Shown: positions 9,266 to 18,720, numbered from the stretch's first letter. The stretch is DNA of 34,190 bases from Anaerolineales bacterium (GCA_012032575.1 JAAUSP010000010.1:1-34190), one strand, 5' to 3'. The notes: generated by a model from the letters alone, not told the origin. Program-made: numbers and translations.

Positions 9266-10204
9266 TTACGGTAAAGGATGCGCCGCAAAAAATTCCCAGA
9301 TGACCTGGGTGGCGTTGATGTCCTGGGTGGTAATCCGAGCCGGCATCTGGGAGCCGGGCCAGCTATGCCCCTTGCCCGTAATCGTGTAAAGCGTGACCGT
9401 TGCGCCCTCGCGACAGGTGCCCCACGTTTCCCCGTTGACCTCCCCCTGCTGGAACGTAATCTGGGGGGTGGCGGCGCAGCCGTTACGGGCAGCCCAACCG
9501 ATGGCCCACTCCCGCACCGGCAGCATAAGCGGCGGATGACCCTCGTAAGCCAGAACATTGTCAGCGGTGCCGTGGAAAACCACCACCGGTACAGGCCGGA
9601 CAGGTTCGCACGCAAAACGCGGGTAGCCGCCAGATACCAGCCCCACCGCGGCGATGGTGTCTGAGAGGTCGCAGGCCAGCCGATAACTCATCTCCGCGCC
9701 GTTGGAGATGCCGGTGGCGTAAATGCGGCGGGAGTCAAGGTTGAATTGGCTCTGCAACCGCCGGATCAGCTCACGGATAAAGTTCACATCGGCCTGGCCT
9801 TCCGGCCCGTCGCCGAATTTCCAATTCTGTGAACTGCCCAGCCCTTCGGGATAAACGACGATGAAGCCAGCCCGGTCGGCCAGGTTAGACATTCGGCTGA
9901 CCGTTTCCTGCTGCTCAGCATTGGAGTTGAGGCCGTGCAGATTAATCACCAGCGGCACAGCCTGACCGGATTGGGTGTCGGGCGGAACGTGCAGCCGGTA
10001 GCGCCGAGTCTGCCCGCCCACCTCGATTTCACCCACTGAACTGCCCGAAGCAGGCGCGACGTTGTGTACCTCAGCCGGGGTTGGCGGCGTTTCCGCAGCC
10101 GCCGGTTCACGGCGGTCGAGCCGGGCGCAGGCCAGGGTCAATAGAACCAACCCAATCATAACCATAACCAGGTTTAACTTGTACCACCTTGACAGAGAGT
10201 TCAT
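9266..10204 (-). CDS. Secreted alpha/beta-hydrolase, PHB depolymerase/LpqC-type esterase
   Basis: The product is a 312-aa exported esterase of the PHB-depolymerase/feruloyl-esterase-like family. It begins with a hydrophobic signal segment ending in TLAC (Cys26, a weak lipobox), then a Pro/Ala-rich linker. The catalytic domain shows PLVINLHGLNSNAEQQ (oxyanion region), GFIVVYPEGLG, the nucleophile elbow G-I-S-N-G with Ser167, HGTAD with Asp215, and GKGHSWPG with His280. The Ser-Asp-His triad is therefore complete. An SD (GGAGG) sits 6 nt upstream of the ATG at 10204. It is monocistronic, with no polymer synthesis genes nearby, so the substrate could be polyester, aryl ester or a carbohydrate ester. 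Confidence 0.88.
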   Translation of the reverse strand: MNSLSRWYKLNLVMVMIGLVLLTLACARLDRREPAAAETPPTPAEVHNVAPASGSSVGEIEVGGQTRRYRLHVPPDTQSGQAVPLVINLHGLNSNAEQQETVSRMSNLADRAGFIVVYPEGLGSSQNWKFGDGPEGQADVNFIRELIRRLQSQFNLDSRRIYATGISNGAEMSYRLACDLSDTIAAVGLVSGGYPRFACEPVRPVPVVVFHGTADNVLAYEGHPPLMLPVREWAIGWAARNGCAATPQITFQQGEVNGETWGTCREGATVTLYTITGKGHSWPGSQMPARITTQDINATQVIWEFFAAHPLP

Positions 10205-10303
10205 ACTTTACCTCCATAGATACCGATTGCCGCTCGTGACATCGAAGGAAATGATCGTAGCTGCTAGTCATCAACCCCGACCTGTGCTATACTGGATTCA
10301 TCC

Positions 10304-10853
10304 ATGACCGATCCGGAAACTTTCTACCAGCAAACCTATCAAAACCTGCTCACCCTCAAAACGCGCGCCGCCGGCTATCGCAACCCCACCCGCGTCCCCA
10401 CCGACCTGCTTGATCAGATCGAGCAGTACGAAAAGGCCCTTTTTTTTGACCCGGCAGCGCCTCGACGGTTTCATTGGCGAAGGCGACTGGCGCAGCGCAG
10501 TCAAAGCGCTTTCCTTGACTCAGGTGTCCGTCGAACCTGCGGTTGAGGAGTCGGTCAGCACCGGAACGGACCCTCTGGAACCCATACCCACCGAGGTCGA
10601 ATACGACTTACCCAGGATTCGTGAGTTGTTGACCAAAGGGTTTGACGATCTGGAACTGCGCAATTTTTGTTTCGATCAGCCTGAATTTCAGGAAGTTTAC
10701 GATCAACTGGCCCAAAGCATCGGCAAAGATGAAATTGTCAGCCTGGTCATCGAGCACGCCGACCAGCACCTTCTGTTTGAACCGCTCCTGGCCTGGGCTA
10801 AAAAGGGCAATCCGACGCGGTATAGGCGGCATCAGCCTTATATTATTGGCTAA
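10304..10853 (+). CDS. Effector-associated-domain (EAD) protein, one frameshift at an 8-T run
   Basis: Corrected length is 182 aa in two domains. The N-terminal part (FYQQTYQNLLTLKTR ... DLLDQIEQYEKAL-LTRQRLDG) is a helical module often seen at the front of Chloroflexota conflict proteins. The C-terminal part (LPRIRELLTKGFDDLELRNF, then IVSLVIEHADQHLLFEPLL) resembles effector-associated domain 7, a death-domain-like adaptor used to recruit effectors in bacterial NLR/caspase-type immune systems. Both assignments are from memory of the family. The frame changes in the T run at 10440-10447: seven T instead of eight gives KALFLTRQRLDG. No effector domain is fused to it, so it would act as an adaptor with a partner encoded elsewhere. 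The gene diverges from the esterase gene. Confidence 0.65.
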
Positions 10854-10864
10854 CTGTAATATCG

Positions 10865-10916
10865 GACGGGGCTAAAGCCACCGTCTTGAAAAAGCAAAGG
10901 ACGCTAAAGCGCCTTG
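10865..10916. repeat. Two small palindromes with a CTAAAG core
   Basis: GACGGGGCTAAAGCCACCGTC (10865-10885) and CAAAGGACGCTAAAGCGCC (10895-10913) are two imperfect palindromes that share a GCTAAAGC centre and differ in their arms. They sit downstream of the EAD gene and look like REP-type elements or weak terminators. Confidence 0.5.
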
Positions 10917-11058
10917 ACTTTTCAGCCTGTAGGGCTTCGCTCTCTCAGCGCCATGGCTTCCAGCCTCGCGCTATTGAAAAATAACCCGGTTTGACCTATT
11001 TTCAGCGGAGATTAAAATTACCACAGAAAACCACCTTCAATATGGAGAATTTTATTCT

Positions 11059-11400
11059 ATGAAAACCATTGAAGTTCAATTACCGGCCCACCTGATCTGG
11101 CAGGTGCAGCAGCATATTGCCCCGGACGAGCCTATCGAACAAGTTTTAGCCCAGGTGGTGCAGTTGTGGCTAGATCAACAAGACCAACCCGCCACCCCAA
11201 CCGAGGCTGAACAGGCCCTCCAATTTCTTCGGCAAAGTGGCCTGGTGATGAGCGCCGAAAGACAACACGCGTTGGCCGAAGCCATCAAATCCACTTTGGA
11301 TGTGACAGAAAGCCCCAACCGGGTTGAACTTGAAACTGTTCTGGCCGGGCTGAATCCGCCTCTCTCCGAAGAGATTATTGCCATGCGTGGCGAGTATTGA
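11059..11400 (+). CDS. Antitoxin-like small protein (toxin partner missing)
   Basis: The product is 113 aa and acidic. It begins with a beta-strand/helix unit (TIEVQLPAHLIWQVQQHI) like DNA-binding antitoxin N-termini. It ends with LSEEIIAMRGEY, a tail seen in antitoxins encoded before PIN- or MazF-type toxins (from memory). A weak purine-rich SD (ATGGAG) lies upstream. The stop overlaps an ATG at 11400 in the TGATG arrangement typical of coupled toxin-antitoxin genes, but the reading frame there lasts only 32 codons. The toxin therefore seems to have been lost. No exact family is assigned. Confidence 0.6.
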   Translation: MKTIEVQLPAHLIWQVQQHIAPDEPIEQVLAQVVQLWLDQQDQPATPTEAEQALQFLRQSGLVMSAERQHALAEAIKSTLDVTESPNRVELETVLAGLNPPLSEEIIAMRGEY

Positions 11401-11498
11401 TGTTATACTACTTTAACCCCGTTCTTGATTATTGCCGGTTTCGCGCTGGCTCAAGACAGTGCTATAATCAGCGCCAAAAAATAAAGTACACAATGTAA
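11400..11498 (+). pseudogene. 32-codon remnant coupled to the antitoxin-like gene
   Basis: The ATG overlaps the upstream TGA, and the frame runs 32 codons (MLYYFNPVLDYC ...) before a TAA. PIN toxins often begin with a short hydrophobic strand and a conserved Asp, which makes a decayed toxin start conceivable. The similarity is too short to prove. Confidence 0.25.
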
Positions 11499-11551
11499 TG
11501 GTTTGGTTTGTTCCGCCATTACGTTTCACGTTTTAGGTCATCAGGTAAAAA

Positions 11552-14223
11552 ATGACAGAACCGCTAACCAACTGTCCTCACTGCGGCAAAAAACTGACCC
11601 GACCCGATGCGGCGTTTTGCCCCAACTGCGGTGCGCCGCTCAAGGGCGAAGCGGCTCAGGCCGCCGATACCGTGCATGGCGGCTCGCTGGCGAAAATTAT
11701 CGTCCACATTCCCGGCGAGGAAACCCGCGAAGAATTTTTATCCAAAACCGCTACCAGCCTGGGCCGGCGCAGCAGCAACCAGATTCAGATCATGTCCGCC
11801 ACCGTCTCCGGCGAACACGCCCGGATCGAGTTGACCCGCCAGGGCCACACCCTGACCGATTTGAACAGTACCAATGGGACCTTTCTCAACGGCAAGCGCA
11901 TCGAGCCGGGCAAGTCCTACCCTCTGACTTCCAACGACATCATCCGTTTCAGCGACTCGCTGGGCAACTCGGCCAGCCTGACCTACATCGCCCCCTCCGC
12001 CTTTGGTGAAGTCCAACAGGCCGCCCTGGCCGCCCGCGCCTTCAATCTCCAATCTCCCATCTCCTTTATCGGCCGCAACCCCACCGCCGCCATCCCGCTT
12101 GACCACCCGGCGGTTTCGTGGAACCACGCTCGCGTCAGCCGGGGCGACGACGCTCATTACACCATCCAGGATTTGAGCAGCAACAACGGCACGTTTATTA
12201 ATGGCACCCAACTGCGCGGCGAGCGCTCGCTGGAACGCGGCGATGTGGTCCAGATTGGCCCCTTCAACCTGGTTTACAACGGCGGCGGCGTCTTTACGCC
12301 CTACTCCGCCGAGCGCAACTTCCGGCTGGAAGCGGTCAACCTGGCTAAAACCGTTTACGCCACCCGCTCGATGCTGGGTCTGCCGCTCAAGGGCCAGCCA
12401 TTGACCATTTTACAGCCGCTCAACCTGGTCATCAATCCGCGCGAATTTGTGGCCCTGGTCGGCGGCAGCGGCGCGGCAAAAGTACCTTGCTCAAGGCGCT
12501 CAGCGGCCTCAGCCGGGCCACCGGCGGCACGGTGCTGGTCAACGGCGACAATCTGTACGCCAATTTTAACCTGTATCGCAACCTGCTGGGCTACGTGCCG
12601 CAGGATGACATCATCCACCAGAATCTCGACGTGCAGAGCGCCCTGCGCTACGCCGCCCGGCTGCGTCTGCCCGACGCCGGCCCCATCGAAATCGCCCGCC
12701 GCATTGAGGACGTGCTGACCAAAGTCGGCATGACTGCCCAGGCCGGGACGATGGTCCGCGATTTGAGCGGCGGCCAGCGCAAGCGGGTCAGCATTGCCGC
12801 CGAACTGCTGGCCGAACCCTGGATTTTCTTTCTGGACGAGCCAACCTCCGGCCTCGACCCCGGCCTGGAAAAGCTGATGATGGACACCCTGCGCCAACTG
12901 GCCGACGAAGGCCGGACCATCATCCTGGTTACGCACGCCACCACCAACATTGCCAACAACTGCGATCAGGTTGCTTTCATGGCTCGCGGCGGCGAGCTGG
13001 CTTATTTTGGTCCCCCCGAAGAGGTGTCCGACTTTTTCAAAGTGGGCAACTTTGCCGATGTTTACACCCGCCTGGCCCAAAGTTTCAAACCCGCTCAAGA
13101 CCCGACCGTGCCGGCGGAAATCCAAAATGAATATGAGACTTTGACCAAAGCTAAACCCGGCCAATCCGAGGTTTCGGCCGGGTCGCTCTGGGCCGAGCAT
13201 TACCGCAATTCGGCCTTGTACCGCAAATACATTGCCAACCGGCAAACCGGCGAAATGGCCCGGCCCATTTCGGCCAAAATCAAGGCCGCAGCCGGTGGCC
13301 TGACCGATCAACTCAAGCAGTTTGGCCTGCTGGCCCAGCGCTATTTCGATATTATTCGCCACGACAAGCTGAGCCTGGGCGTGCTGCTGGCGGTGATGCC
13401 CGTTATTGGTCTGTTTTTACTGCTCATCAGCAGCGGCACGGCCCTGGTCGGCAACCCTGCTGACCAAATCAAAGCCATTCTGGAAACAGACGGAAGTTAC
13501 AATGTAGCCTATCAGGCTCAGGAATTGCTATTCATGCTGGCCCTGTCGGCCAATCTGCTGGGGGTGTTTGCCGCCTCGTTTGAAATTATCAAAGAAGAAG
13601 CCATTTATCGCCGCGAGCGCATGATTAATCTGCGGGTGTTGCCCTATTTTGCCTCCAAATTTGTCGTACTGGGCGCGTTTATGCTTTTGCAGTGCCTGTT
13701 ATTATTAATAGTGTTGGCGGTCAAAACAAGGTATCCCGGTGCAGGGGCCATCTTGTGGGCGCTGCCCGAATATTACTTTACCCTGGTCTTCACTGCTCTG
13801 GCCAGCGTGGCTCTGGGGCTGTTTCTTTCGGCCCTGGCGACCTCCAGGGATATGGTCATCTATCTGGTGCTGATAACCCTCTTTTTACAAATAGTCTTCT
13901 CCGGCGCTATTTTTGAACTCGGCCCTGTAACCCGCCCCCTCTCCTATCTGACCATCACCCGCTGGTCGCTCGAAGCGCTGGGGGCCAGCACCGATATGGA
14001 AGGCCTCAACGAGTTGAGTCAGGTCCGCGTCGAGCGCGAAGTAGACCTGGGCCGGGGCACTCAAAAGGTGGTCGAAGATGTGGCTGCGCCGGTTGATTTT
14101 TTTGTCAACTACACCCACAGCGCCCTCGGCCTGCTCTCCCGCTGGATTTTCCTCTGGGCGCACACCCTGCTGTGGGGCAGTCTGGCCGTGTGGTTGATTA
14201 TCAGAAAAGACGAAATCCAGTAG
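11552..14223 (+). CDS. Zinc-ribbon / double-FHA / ABC ATPase-permease fusion (ABCG-like exporter), one frameshift
   Basis: This is a membrane exporter half-transporter with phosphopeptide-reading domains; corrected length is about 890 aa. Domain order: zinc ribbon (Cys8, Cys11, Cys23, Cys26); FHA1 about 50-150 (SLGRRSSNQIQI, SGEHARI, LNSTNGTFLNG); FHA2 about 160-260 (FIGRNPTAAIPL, SWNHARV, LSSNNGTFINGTQL); ABC ATPase about 275-500 with Walker A, signature LSGGQRKRVSIAAELL, Walker B IFFLDEPTSGLD and H-loop LVTHAT; then an ABC2 membrane domain with about six spans. One missing G at 12474-12480, inside Walker A, breaks the frame; restoring it gives the perfect motif GGSGAGKST. Paired FHA domains imply control by Ser/Thr kinases. 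The protease gene follows 57 bp downstream. Confidence 0.9.
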
Positions 14224-14260
14224 ACGGTAGATAGTCTTTTTACCCTGTCTACTGTCTACC
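14221..14260. repeat. Inverted repeat between exporter and protease genes
   Basis: The left arm GGTAGATAGT (14226-14235) pairs with ACTGTCTACC (14251-14260), with one mismatch. Each arm is built from a GTAGA/TCTAC unit that is also repeated in tandem. It belongs to the structural class of gene-end repeats described in the findings. Confidence 0.6.
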
Positions 14261-14280
14261 TTTTACGAAAGGGGTTTTAC

Positions 14281-16359
14281 ATGAACCGACAAACCATCAT
14301 CATTACTGTTGTAGCCGCAGGGGTTTTGCTGCTGGCGGGGCTGGGGGCTTTGGCCTACGGCATTTCCCAGGGGGGACAAATCCCCGGCTTGAGCGCCGGA
14401 CCCACGCCCGTCCCGACCAGCGAATTTGAGATTCCCAAAGTTAAAATCACGCCCCCCGCCGATCTGTCCACCATTGCCGCAGAGGTCCGCCAGGAGTATC
14501 CGGAACTGGCCGATTTGTTGGAGAACCCCGAACTCGGCTCAGTTTACAAGGATTTTTACCTGGCTTACCAAAAAGGCGGTGAGGAAACGGCCCTCGCGCT
14601 GGCCCGCCAGCGCGGCATCCTCAACGAGCAGGATCAGGTGGCCATGACTCTGGTGCTTGACTCCGAAGACACCGCCCCGCTCATTGCCGAACTCGAAGCC
14701 GAAGGCATCATCGTGCAGGCCAGTTACAAAAGCAAGATCAATATCCTTATCCCCATTGCCTTGATCCAGGAACAGATTGAGCAGCAAAAGCCTGATTTAA
14801 TTTTGGAACGCATTTCCAACTTTGAGCATGTCATCCGGCTGGAAGTGCCCACCAAAGCCACGATCAAACAACGAGGGGTGATCCAGGGTCAAGGGGTCAA
14901 TGTGACGCTGGCCAACGAGTGGCAGGCTCAGGGCATTACCGGCAAAGGTGTCAAAGTGGGGATTTTGGATTTGGGGTTTGGCGGGTACAAAGATTTGCTG
15001 GGCCGCGAACTGCCCGAAAATGTGACCGTGGAGGTTTTTGGCGATCCGTACAATTTTGAGACAGAGGTTCACGGCACCGCCTGCGCCGAAATTGTTCACG
15101 AAATGGCCCCCGCCGCCGAGTTGTACCTGGCCTACTACGACGGCAGCGACGTGGCGATGGCCCTGGCTATCGAGTGGCTAAAAAGCCAGGGCGTGGCGAT
15201 TATCTCCAACTCGACCGGCAGCAATGGCCTGACGCCGATGGACGGCAGCGGCTTTATGGCCGAAGTGATAGATGAGGCCCGCGATGAGGGCATTTTTTTT
15301 GTCTCGGCAGCCGGCAACGAGGCCGATGTCCACTGGCGCGGCCAGTTTAACGACCCCGACGGCAATACCATCCACGAATTTTCGGCCGACAACGAGTTGC
15401 TGCCGTTTGTCGCCCCGGCTAACTATCCGGTTCAGATTATTCTAAGCTGGGATGACTGGCAAAATGTCAACCAGGATTACGATTTTTTACTGCTTGACAA
15501 AGAGGGCAATCTGATTGCCAAGTCCGAAGAGCCACAAGGGGGTGAGCCGGGCGAAATGCCGGTGGAGGGTTTTCTGTACGAGTTTGAAGCTGAGGATGTC
15601 TACACCCTGGCTATCCAGAATTACGATGGACAAGCCACCGGAAATGTCACGTTTGACATTTTTATCCACGGCGGGTTGATGCACCCCGATTTTGTGGTGG
15701 CCGAGCGCAGCCTGAGCAGCCCGGCTGACGCCCGCGGCGCGTTTGCTGTGGGTGCGGTCAATTGGGCCGATGACGTGCTGGAAATTTACAGCTCCCAAGG
15801 CCCCACCGCCGATGGCCGGATCAAACCCGATTTGACCGCCCCCTCGGTGGTAGACAGCGCCTCCTATTCGCCCGACGCCTTTGACGGCACCTCGGCCGCC
15901 ACGCCGCATGTGGCCGGGGCCGCCGCCCTGGTGCTGCAAGCCTTCCCCGATTTTTCACCCGACGACATCGCTGCTTTTTTGCAGGAACGGGCCAAAGACC
16001 TGGGGCCGGATGGGCCAGACAATGGTTTTGGGTCCGGCCGGCTGGAGATGGATGAAGTACCCGCCGGCACCGAACCCACTGAAACCCCGGTCTCCACCGA
16101 AGCTGAACCGGCGGAAACGCCGGTTGAGGCAGAACCAACCGCCGTGGTCGAACTACAGCCGACCTCTACCCCGCGCCCGCCCCTGGAAGTGGGCCTGCCC
16201 GGTCAAACCGGCCTGCCCCCGCAAGCCCCGGCTGAGGAACAAGAAAGCAGCAGCCTGAGTCTGATTATCGGCCTGGGCTTCTGCCTGGTCTGCCTGGGTG
16301 GACTGCTGTTCTTGGTCCTGCTGGTAGTCGGGGTAATTTTTATGCGCCGCAAGAAATAG
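14281..16359 (+). CDS. Membrane-anchored subtilisin-like (S8) serine protease
   Basis: The product is a 692-aa extracytoplasmic protease. An N-terminal hydrophobic segment (about 5-28) is followed by a PTPVPT linker and a prodomain-like region (about 50-200). The catalytic domain has Asp230 (GILDLGFGG), His264 (VHGTACAEIVHEMAP), the oxyanion Asn346 (FVSAAGNEA) and Ser538 (DGTSAATPHVAGAAALVLQ), so the triad is complete. A beta-rich insert of about 115 residues (about 375-465), resembling pre-peptidase C-terminal domains, lies between Asn and Ser. After the catalytic domain comes a Thr/Glu/Pro-rich stalk (about 595-655) and a C-terminal membrane span ending in MRRKK. This stalk-plus-anchor plan recalls mycosins. 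Placement after the FHA-ABC exporter suggests that it processes exported products (inference). Confidence 0.9.
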   Translation: MNRQTIIITVVAAGVLLLAGLGALAYGISQGGQIPGLSAGPTPVPTSEFEIPKVKITPPADLSTIAAEVRQEYPELADLLENPELGSVYKDFYLAYQKGGEETALALARQRGILNEQDQVAMTLVLDSEDTAPLIAELEAEGIIVQASYKSKINILIPIALIQEQIEQQKPDLILERISNFEHVIRLEVPTKATIKQRGVIQGQGVNVTLANEWQAQGITGKGVKVGILDLGFGGYKDLLGRELPENVTVEVFGDPYNFETEVHGTACAEIVHEMAPAAELYLAYYDGSDVAMALAIEWLKSQGVAIISNSTGSNGLTPMDGSGFMAEVIDEARDEGIFFVSAAGNEADVHWRGQFNDPDGNTIHEFSADNELLPFVAPANYPVQIILSWDDWQNVNQDYDFLLLDKEGNLIAKSEEPQGGEPGEMPVEGFLYEFEAEDVYTLAIQNYDGQATGNVTFDIFIHGGLMHPDFVVAERSLSSPADARGAFAVGAVNWADDVLEIYSSQGPTADGRIKPDLTAPSVVDSASYSPDAFDGTSAATPHVAGAAALVLQAFPDFSPDDIAAFLQERAKDLGPDGPDNGFGSGRLEMDEVPAGTEPTETPVSTEAEPAETPVEAEPTAVVELQPTSTPRPPLEVGLPGQTGLPPQAPAEEQESSSLSLIIGLGFCLVCLGGLLFLVLLVVGVIFMRRKK

Positions 16360-16413
16360 CTTCCTGGCTTGATTTGTTCCCCTTCGCCTCTTTCATTATA
16401 ATTCCCGTTGCTC

Positions 16414-16458
16414 AAACATGGGCAGGCTTGGACAGATTCTTCCAGCCTGCCATGTTTT
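16414..16458 (+). terminator. Terminator after the S8 protease gene
   Basis: AAACATGGGCAGGCT (16414-16428) pairs with AGCCTGCCATGTTTT (16444-16458), with one bulged G, and ends in four Ts. Its position just before the SDR gene argues against SDR starts upstream of 16459. Confidence 0.6.
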
Positions 16459-16479
16459 ATGACAGAGGAGAAGAACCTA

Positions 16480-17280
16480 ATGAAAATATCAGATTTGCTC
16501 CAGGGTCAGGTGGCCCTGGTGACCGGCGCAAGCCGGGGTATTGGCCGGGCTACGGCCCTGCTGCTGGCCCAGGCCGGGGCCTCAGTGATTTTGGCCGCCC
16601 GCTCAGCGGACGAAATCAACAGCCTGGCCGACGAGATTAAACATTATAATGGCAAAGCCCTGGCCATTCCCACCGATGTCAGCGATGTGGCCCAGGTAGA
16701 TTACTTGCTGGTGCTGACCCTACGCGCTTTTGGTCATATTGACATTTTGGTTAACAACGCCGCCCTGGTTCAACCCTTGGGCAAAGTCTGGGAGACATCG
16801 CCTACCGCCTGGCAAAAGCTCATCGCCGTCAATGTTATCGGCCCTTATTTGTGCGCCCGGGCTGTTTTGCCCCAAATGATCGAACGCGGCAGCGGGTGCA
16901 TCATCAATGTCTCATCTGCGCTGGCCGAACGCAACCTGGAAGGGGCCAGCGCCTATAACGCCAGCAAAGCCGCCCTGGAGCGTTTTAGCGGCACCCTGGC
17001 GGCTGAAGTAAAAAATACCGGCGTGGTTGTGACCACGCTCCGGCCCGGTATGGTGGATACCCCCATGCAAGCCGAAATCCGGCGCACGCCAGCGCATATT
17101 TTTCCTAAAGCGAGCCGGTGGGAACAGGCTTATACCGAGGGACGTCTGCACCCCCCCACCGAACCGGCCCAGGCGATTCTCTGGCTGGCCAGCCATTTTG
17201 GGCGTGACTGCAACGGTCAGCTTGTCGAGTTGGGCGACCCTGTCTTCCGGCAAAGGGTAACAACCGATTTGGGAGAGTAA
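16480..17280 (+). CDS. SDR-family NAD(P)-dependent oxidoreductase
   Basis: The product is a 266-aa classical short-chain dehydrogenase/reductase with a Rossmann fold. The nucleotide-binding motif TGASRGIG lies at residues 15-22, followed by the structural NNAA motif, the catalytic Ser in NVSSA, and Tyr/Lys in YNASK. The ATG at 16480 is chosen because GAGGAG lies 9 nt upstream and the family alignment begins here; an in-frame ATG at 16459 directly abuts the terminator hairpin. The substrate is unknown. Its C-terminal part (MVDTPMQAEIRR ...) suggests a general 3-ketoacyl/alcohol SDR. It is transcribed in the same direction as icd but separated from it by an inverted repeat with a T-run. Confidence 0.88.
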   Translation: MKISDLLQGQVALVTGASRGIGRATALLLAQAGASVILAARSADEINSLADEIKHYNGKALAIPTDVSDVAQVDYLLVLTLRAFGHIDILVNNAALVQPLGKVWETSPTAWQKLIAVNVIGPYLCARAVLPQMIERGSGCIINVSSALAERNLEGASAYNASKAALERFSGTLAAEVKNTGVVVTTLRPGMVDTPMQAEIRRTPAHIFPKASRWEQAYTEGRLHPPTEPAQAILWLASHFGRDCNGQLVELGDPVFRQRVTTDLGE

Positions 17281-17281
17281 T

Positions 17282-17357
17282 GGAGGATTGGCAGGCTGGA
17301 AGGATAGTTGGGAACTTTGACCACCCTTCCCTGCTTCCAACCTTCCGTCCTCTTTTT
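17282..17357 (+). terminator. Imperfect inverted repeat with T-run after the SDR gene
   Basis: A left arm rich in GGCAGG/GGAAGG units faces a right arm of CCTTCC/CTTCC units, ending in CCTCTTTTTC. The arms are tandemly repetitive and the pairing imperfect. It belongs to the same structural class as the other gene-end repeats, and here it may act as the terminator before the icd promoter. Confidence 0.5.
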
Positions 17358-17359
17358 CA

Positions 17360-17388
17360 TTGACAAAAATTCGGTCTGACAGTACACT
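17360..17388 (+). promoter_or_regulatory. Sigma70-type promoter of icd
   Basis: TTGACA (17360-17365), a 17-bp spacer and TACACT (17383-17388) match sigma70 hexamers well. The expected start of transcription is about 25 nt before the ATG, with an AGGAG SD in between. Confidence 0.6.
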
Positions 17389-17421
17389 AACTTTCCAATT
17401 TTATTCAGGAGACAACCGCTG

Positions 17422-18666
17422 ATGGCATACACAAATATTACTGTTCCTCAGGACGGCCAAAAAATCACGATTCAGGACGGCAAATTGTCCGTCCCGGATA
17501 ATCCTATTCTCGCCTTCATCGAAGGCGACGGCATTGGTCCCGATATTACCAAAGCCAGCCTGCGCATTTGGGATGCCGCTGTGCAAGCCGCTTATGGTGG
17601 TCAGCGCAAAGTGGCCTGGATGGAAATTTATGCCGGCGAAAAAGCGGCCCAGCTTTACGGCGGCAACTTCATGCCCGAAGAAAGCTTCGAGGCCATGCGT
17701 GAATTTGTCGTTGGCATCAAAGGGCCGTTGACCACCCCGGTCGGCGGCGGCTTTCGCAGCCTGAACGTCACCCTGCGCCAGGTGCTCGACCTGTACGCCT
17801 GTGTGCGCCCGGTGCGTTGGTACGAAGGCGTGCCCAGCCCGGTCAAGCACCCGGAAGATGTCAATATGGTCATCTTCCGCGAAAACACCGAAGACGTATA
17901 CGCCGGTATTGAGTATGAGGCCGGCAGCCCGGAAAACGAAAAGCTGGCTAAGTTTTTACGTGAAGAGATGGGCGCGACCTTCTTCGAGGGGGCCGGCCTG
18001 GGCATCAAGCCCATCAGCGCGTTTGGCACCAAGCGGCTGGTCCGCAAAGCCATTCAGCACGCCCTGAGCGAAGGCTTTGACAGCGTCACCATAGTTCACA
18101 AGGGCAACATTCAGAAATTCACCGAGGGCGCCTTCCGCAAGTGGGGGTACGAATTAGCCAAAGAAGAATTTGGCGATGTGACCATCACCGAGGAGCAACT
18201 GTGGAGCCAATACAACGGCAAACAGCCGGAAGGCAAAATCGTCATCAAGGATCGCATCGCCGATATTATGTTCCAACTGGCCCTGCTGCGGCCCCAGGAG
18301 TTCAGCGTGCTGGCTCTGCCCAACCTGAACGGTGATTATCTCAGCGACGCCCTGGCCGCCGAAGTCGGCGGGTTGGGCATTGCCCCCGGCGCAAACATCG
18401 CCGACTACATCGCTCTGTTCGAGGCCACGCACGGCACCGCCCCCAAATACAGCAACCAGGATAAAGTCAATCCGGGCAGCCTGCTCTTCTCCGGCTGCAT
18501 GATGCTCGACTACATCGGCTGGCGCGAGGCCTCGCAGTTGATTCATCGAGCCTTCGAGAAAACCGTCTCGCAAAAGGTTGTCACCTACGATTTCGCCCGC
18601 CAGATGGACGGGGCCACCGAGGTCAAAACCAGCGAATTCGCCAGCGCGATTATACAGAATTTGTAA
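17422..18666 (+). CDS. icd: Isocitrate dehydrogenase (NADP+)
   Basis: This TCA-cycle enzyme converts isocitrate to 2-oxoglutarate and CO2. The 414-aa length fits the bacterial homodimeric family. Seen motifs: [11 protein letters not shown] near the N-terminus; the substrate loop [13 protein letters not shown] with the phosphorylatable Ser position; [31 protein letters not shown]; metal-binding Asp residues in the DRIADIMFQ and NLNGDYLSD region; and [17 protein letters not shown], whose Lys-Tyr pair marks NADP preference. An AGGAG SD lies 11 nt before the ATG, with a good promoter upstream and a strong terminator downstream, so it is a single-gene transcription unit. Confidence 0.96.
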   Translation: MAYTNITVPQDGQKITIQDGKLSVPDNPILAFIEGDGIGPDITKASLRIWDAAVQAAYGGQRKVAWMEIYAGEKAAQLYGGNFMPEESFEAMREFVVGIKGPLTTPVGGGFRSLNVTLRQVLDLYACVRPVRWYEGVPSPVKHPEDVNMVIFRENTEDVYAGIEYEAGSPENEKLAKFLREEMGATFFEGAGLGIKPISAFGTKRLVRKAIQHALSEGFDSVTIVHKGNIQKFTEGAFRKWGYELAKEEFGDVTITEEQLWSQYNGKQPEGKIVIKDRIADIMFQLALLRPQEFSVLALPNLNGDYLSDALAAEVGGLGIAPGANIADYIALFEATHGTAPKYSNQDKVNPGSLLFSGCMMLDYIGWREASQLIHRAFEKTVSQKVVTYDFARQMDGATEVKTSEFASAIIQNL

Positions 18667-18681
18667 CTGGCCTGGATAGCG

Positions 18682-18720
18682 AAACAGGGGGTGGAACGCA
18701 ATCCACCCCCTGTTTGTTTC
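18682..18720 (+). terminator. Rho-independent terminator of icd
   Basis: AAACAGGGGGTGGA (18682-18695) pairs perfectly with TCCACCCCCTGTTT (18702-18715) around a 6-nt loop, followed by a T-rich tail. This is the strongest terminator in the window. Confidence 0.9.

Noticed and set aside
10440..10447. Poly-T slippage as a regulatory switch in the EAD gene
   Set aside because: Phase variation at T8 is possible, but the contig has many homopolymer indels, so sequencing error is the simpler reading.
12355..13362. Open frame of 335 codons antisense to the exporter
   Set aside because: It overlaps the ABC ATPase, whose Walker and signature motifs are on the plus strand.
16408..16479. Longer N-terminus for the SDR protein
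   Set aside because: The upstream part is the terminator hairpin of the protease gene, and the SDR fold starts right after the ATG at 16480.
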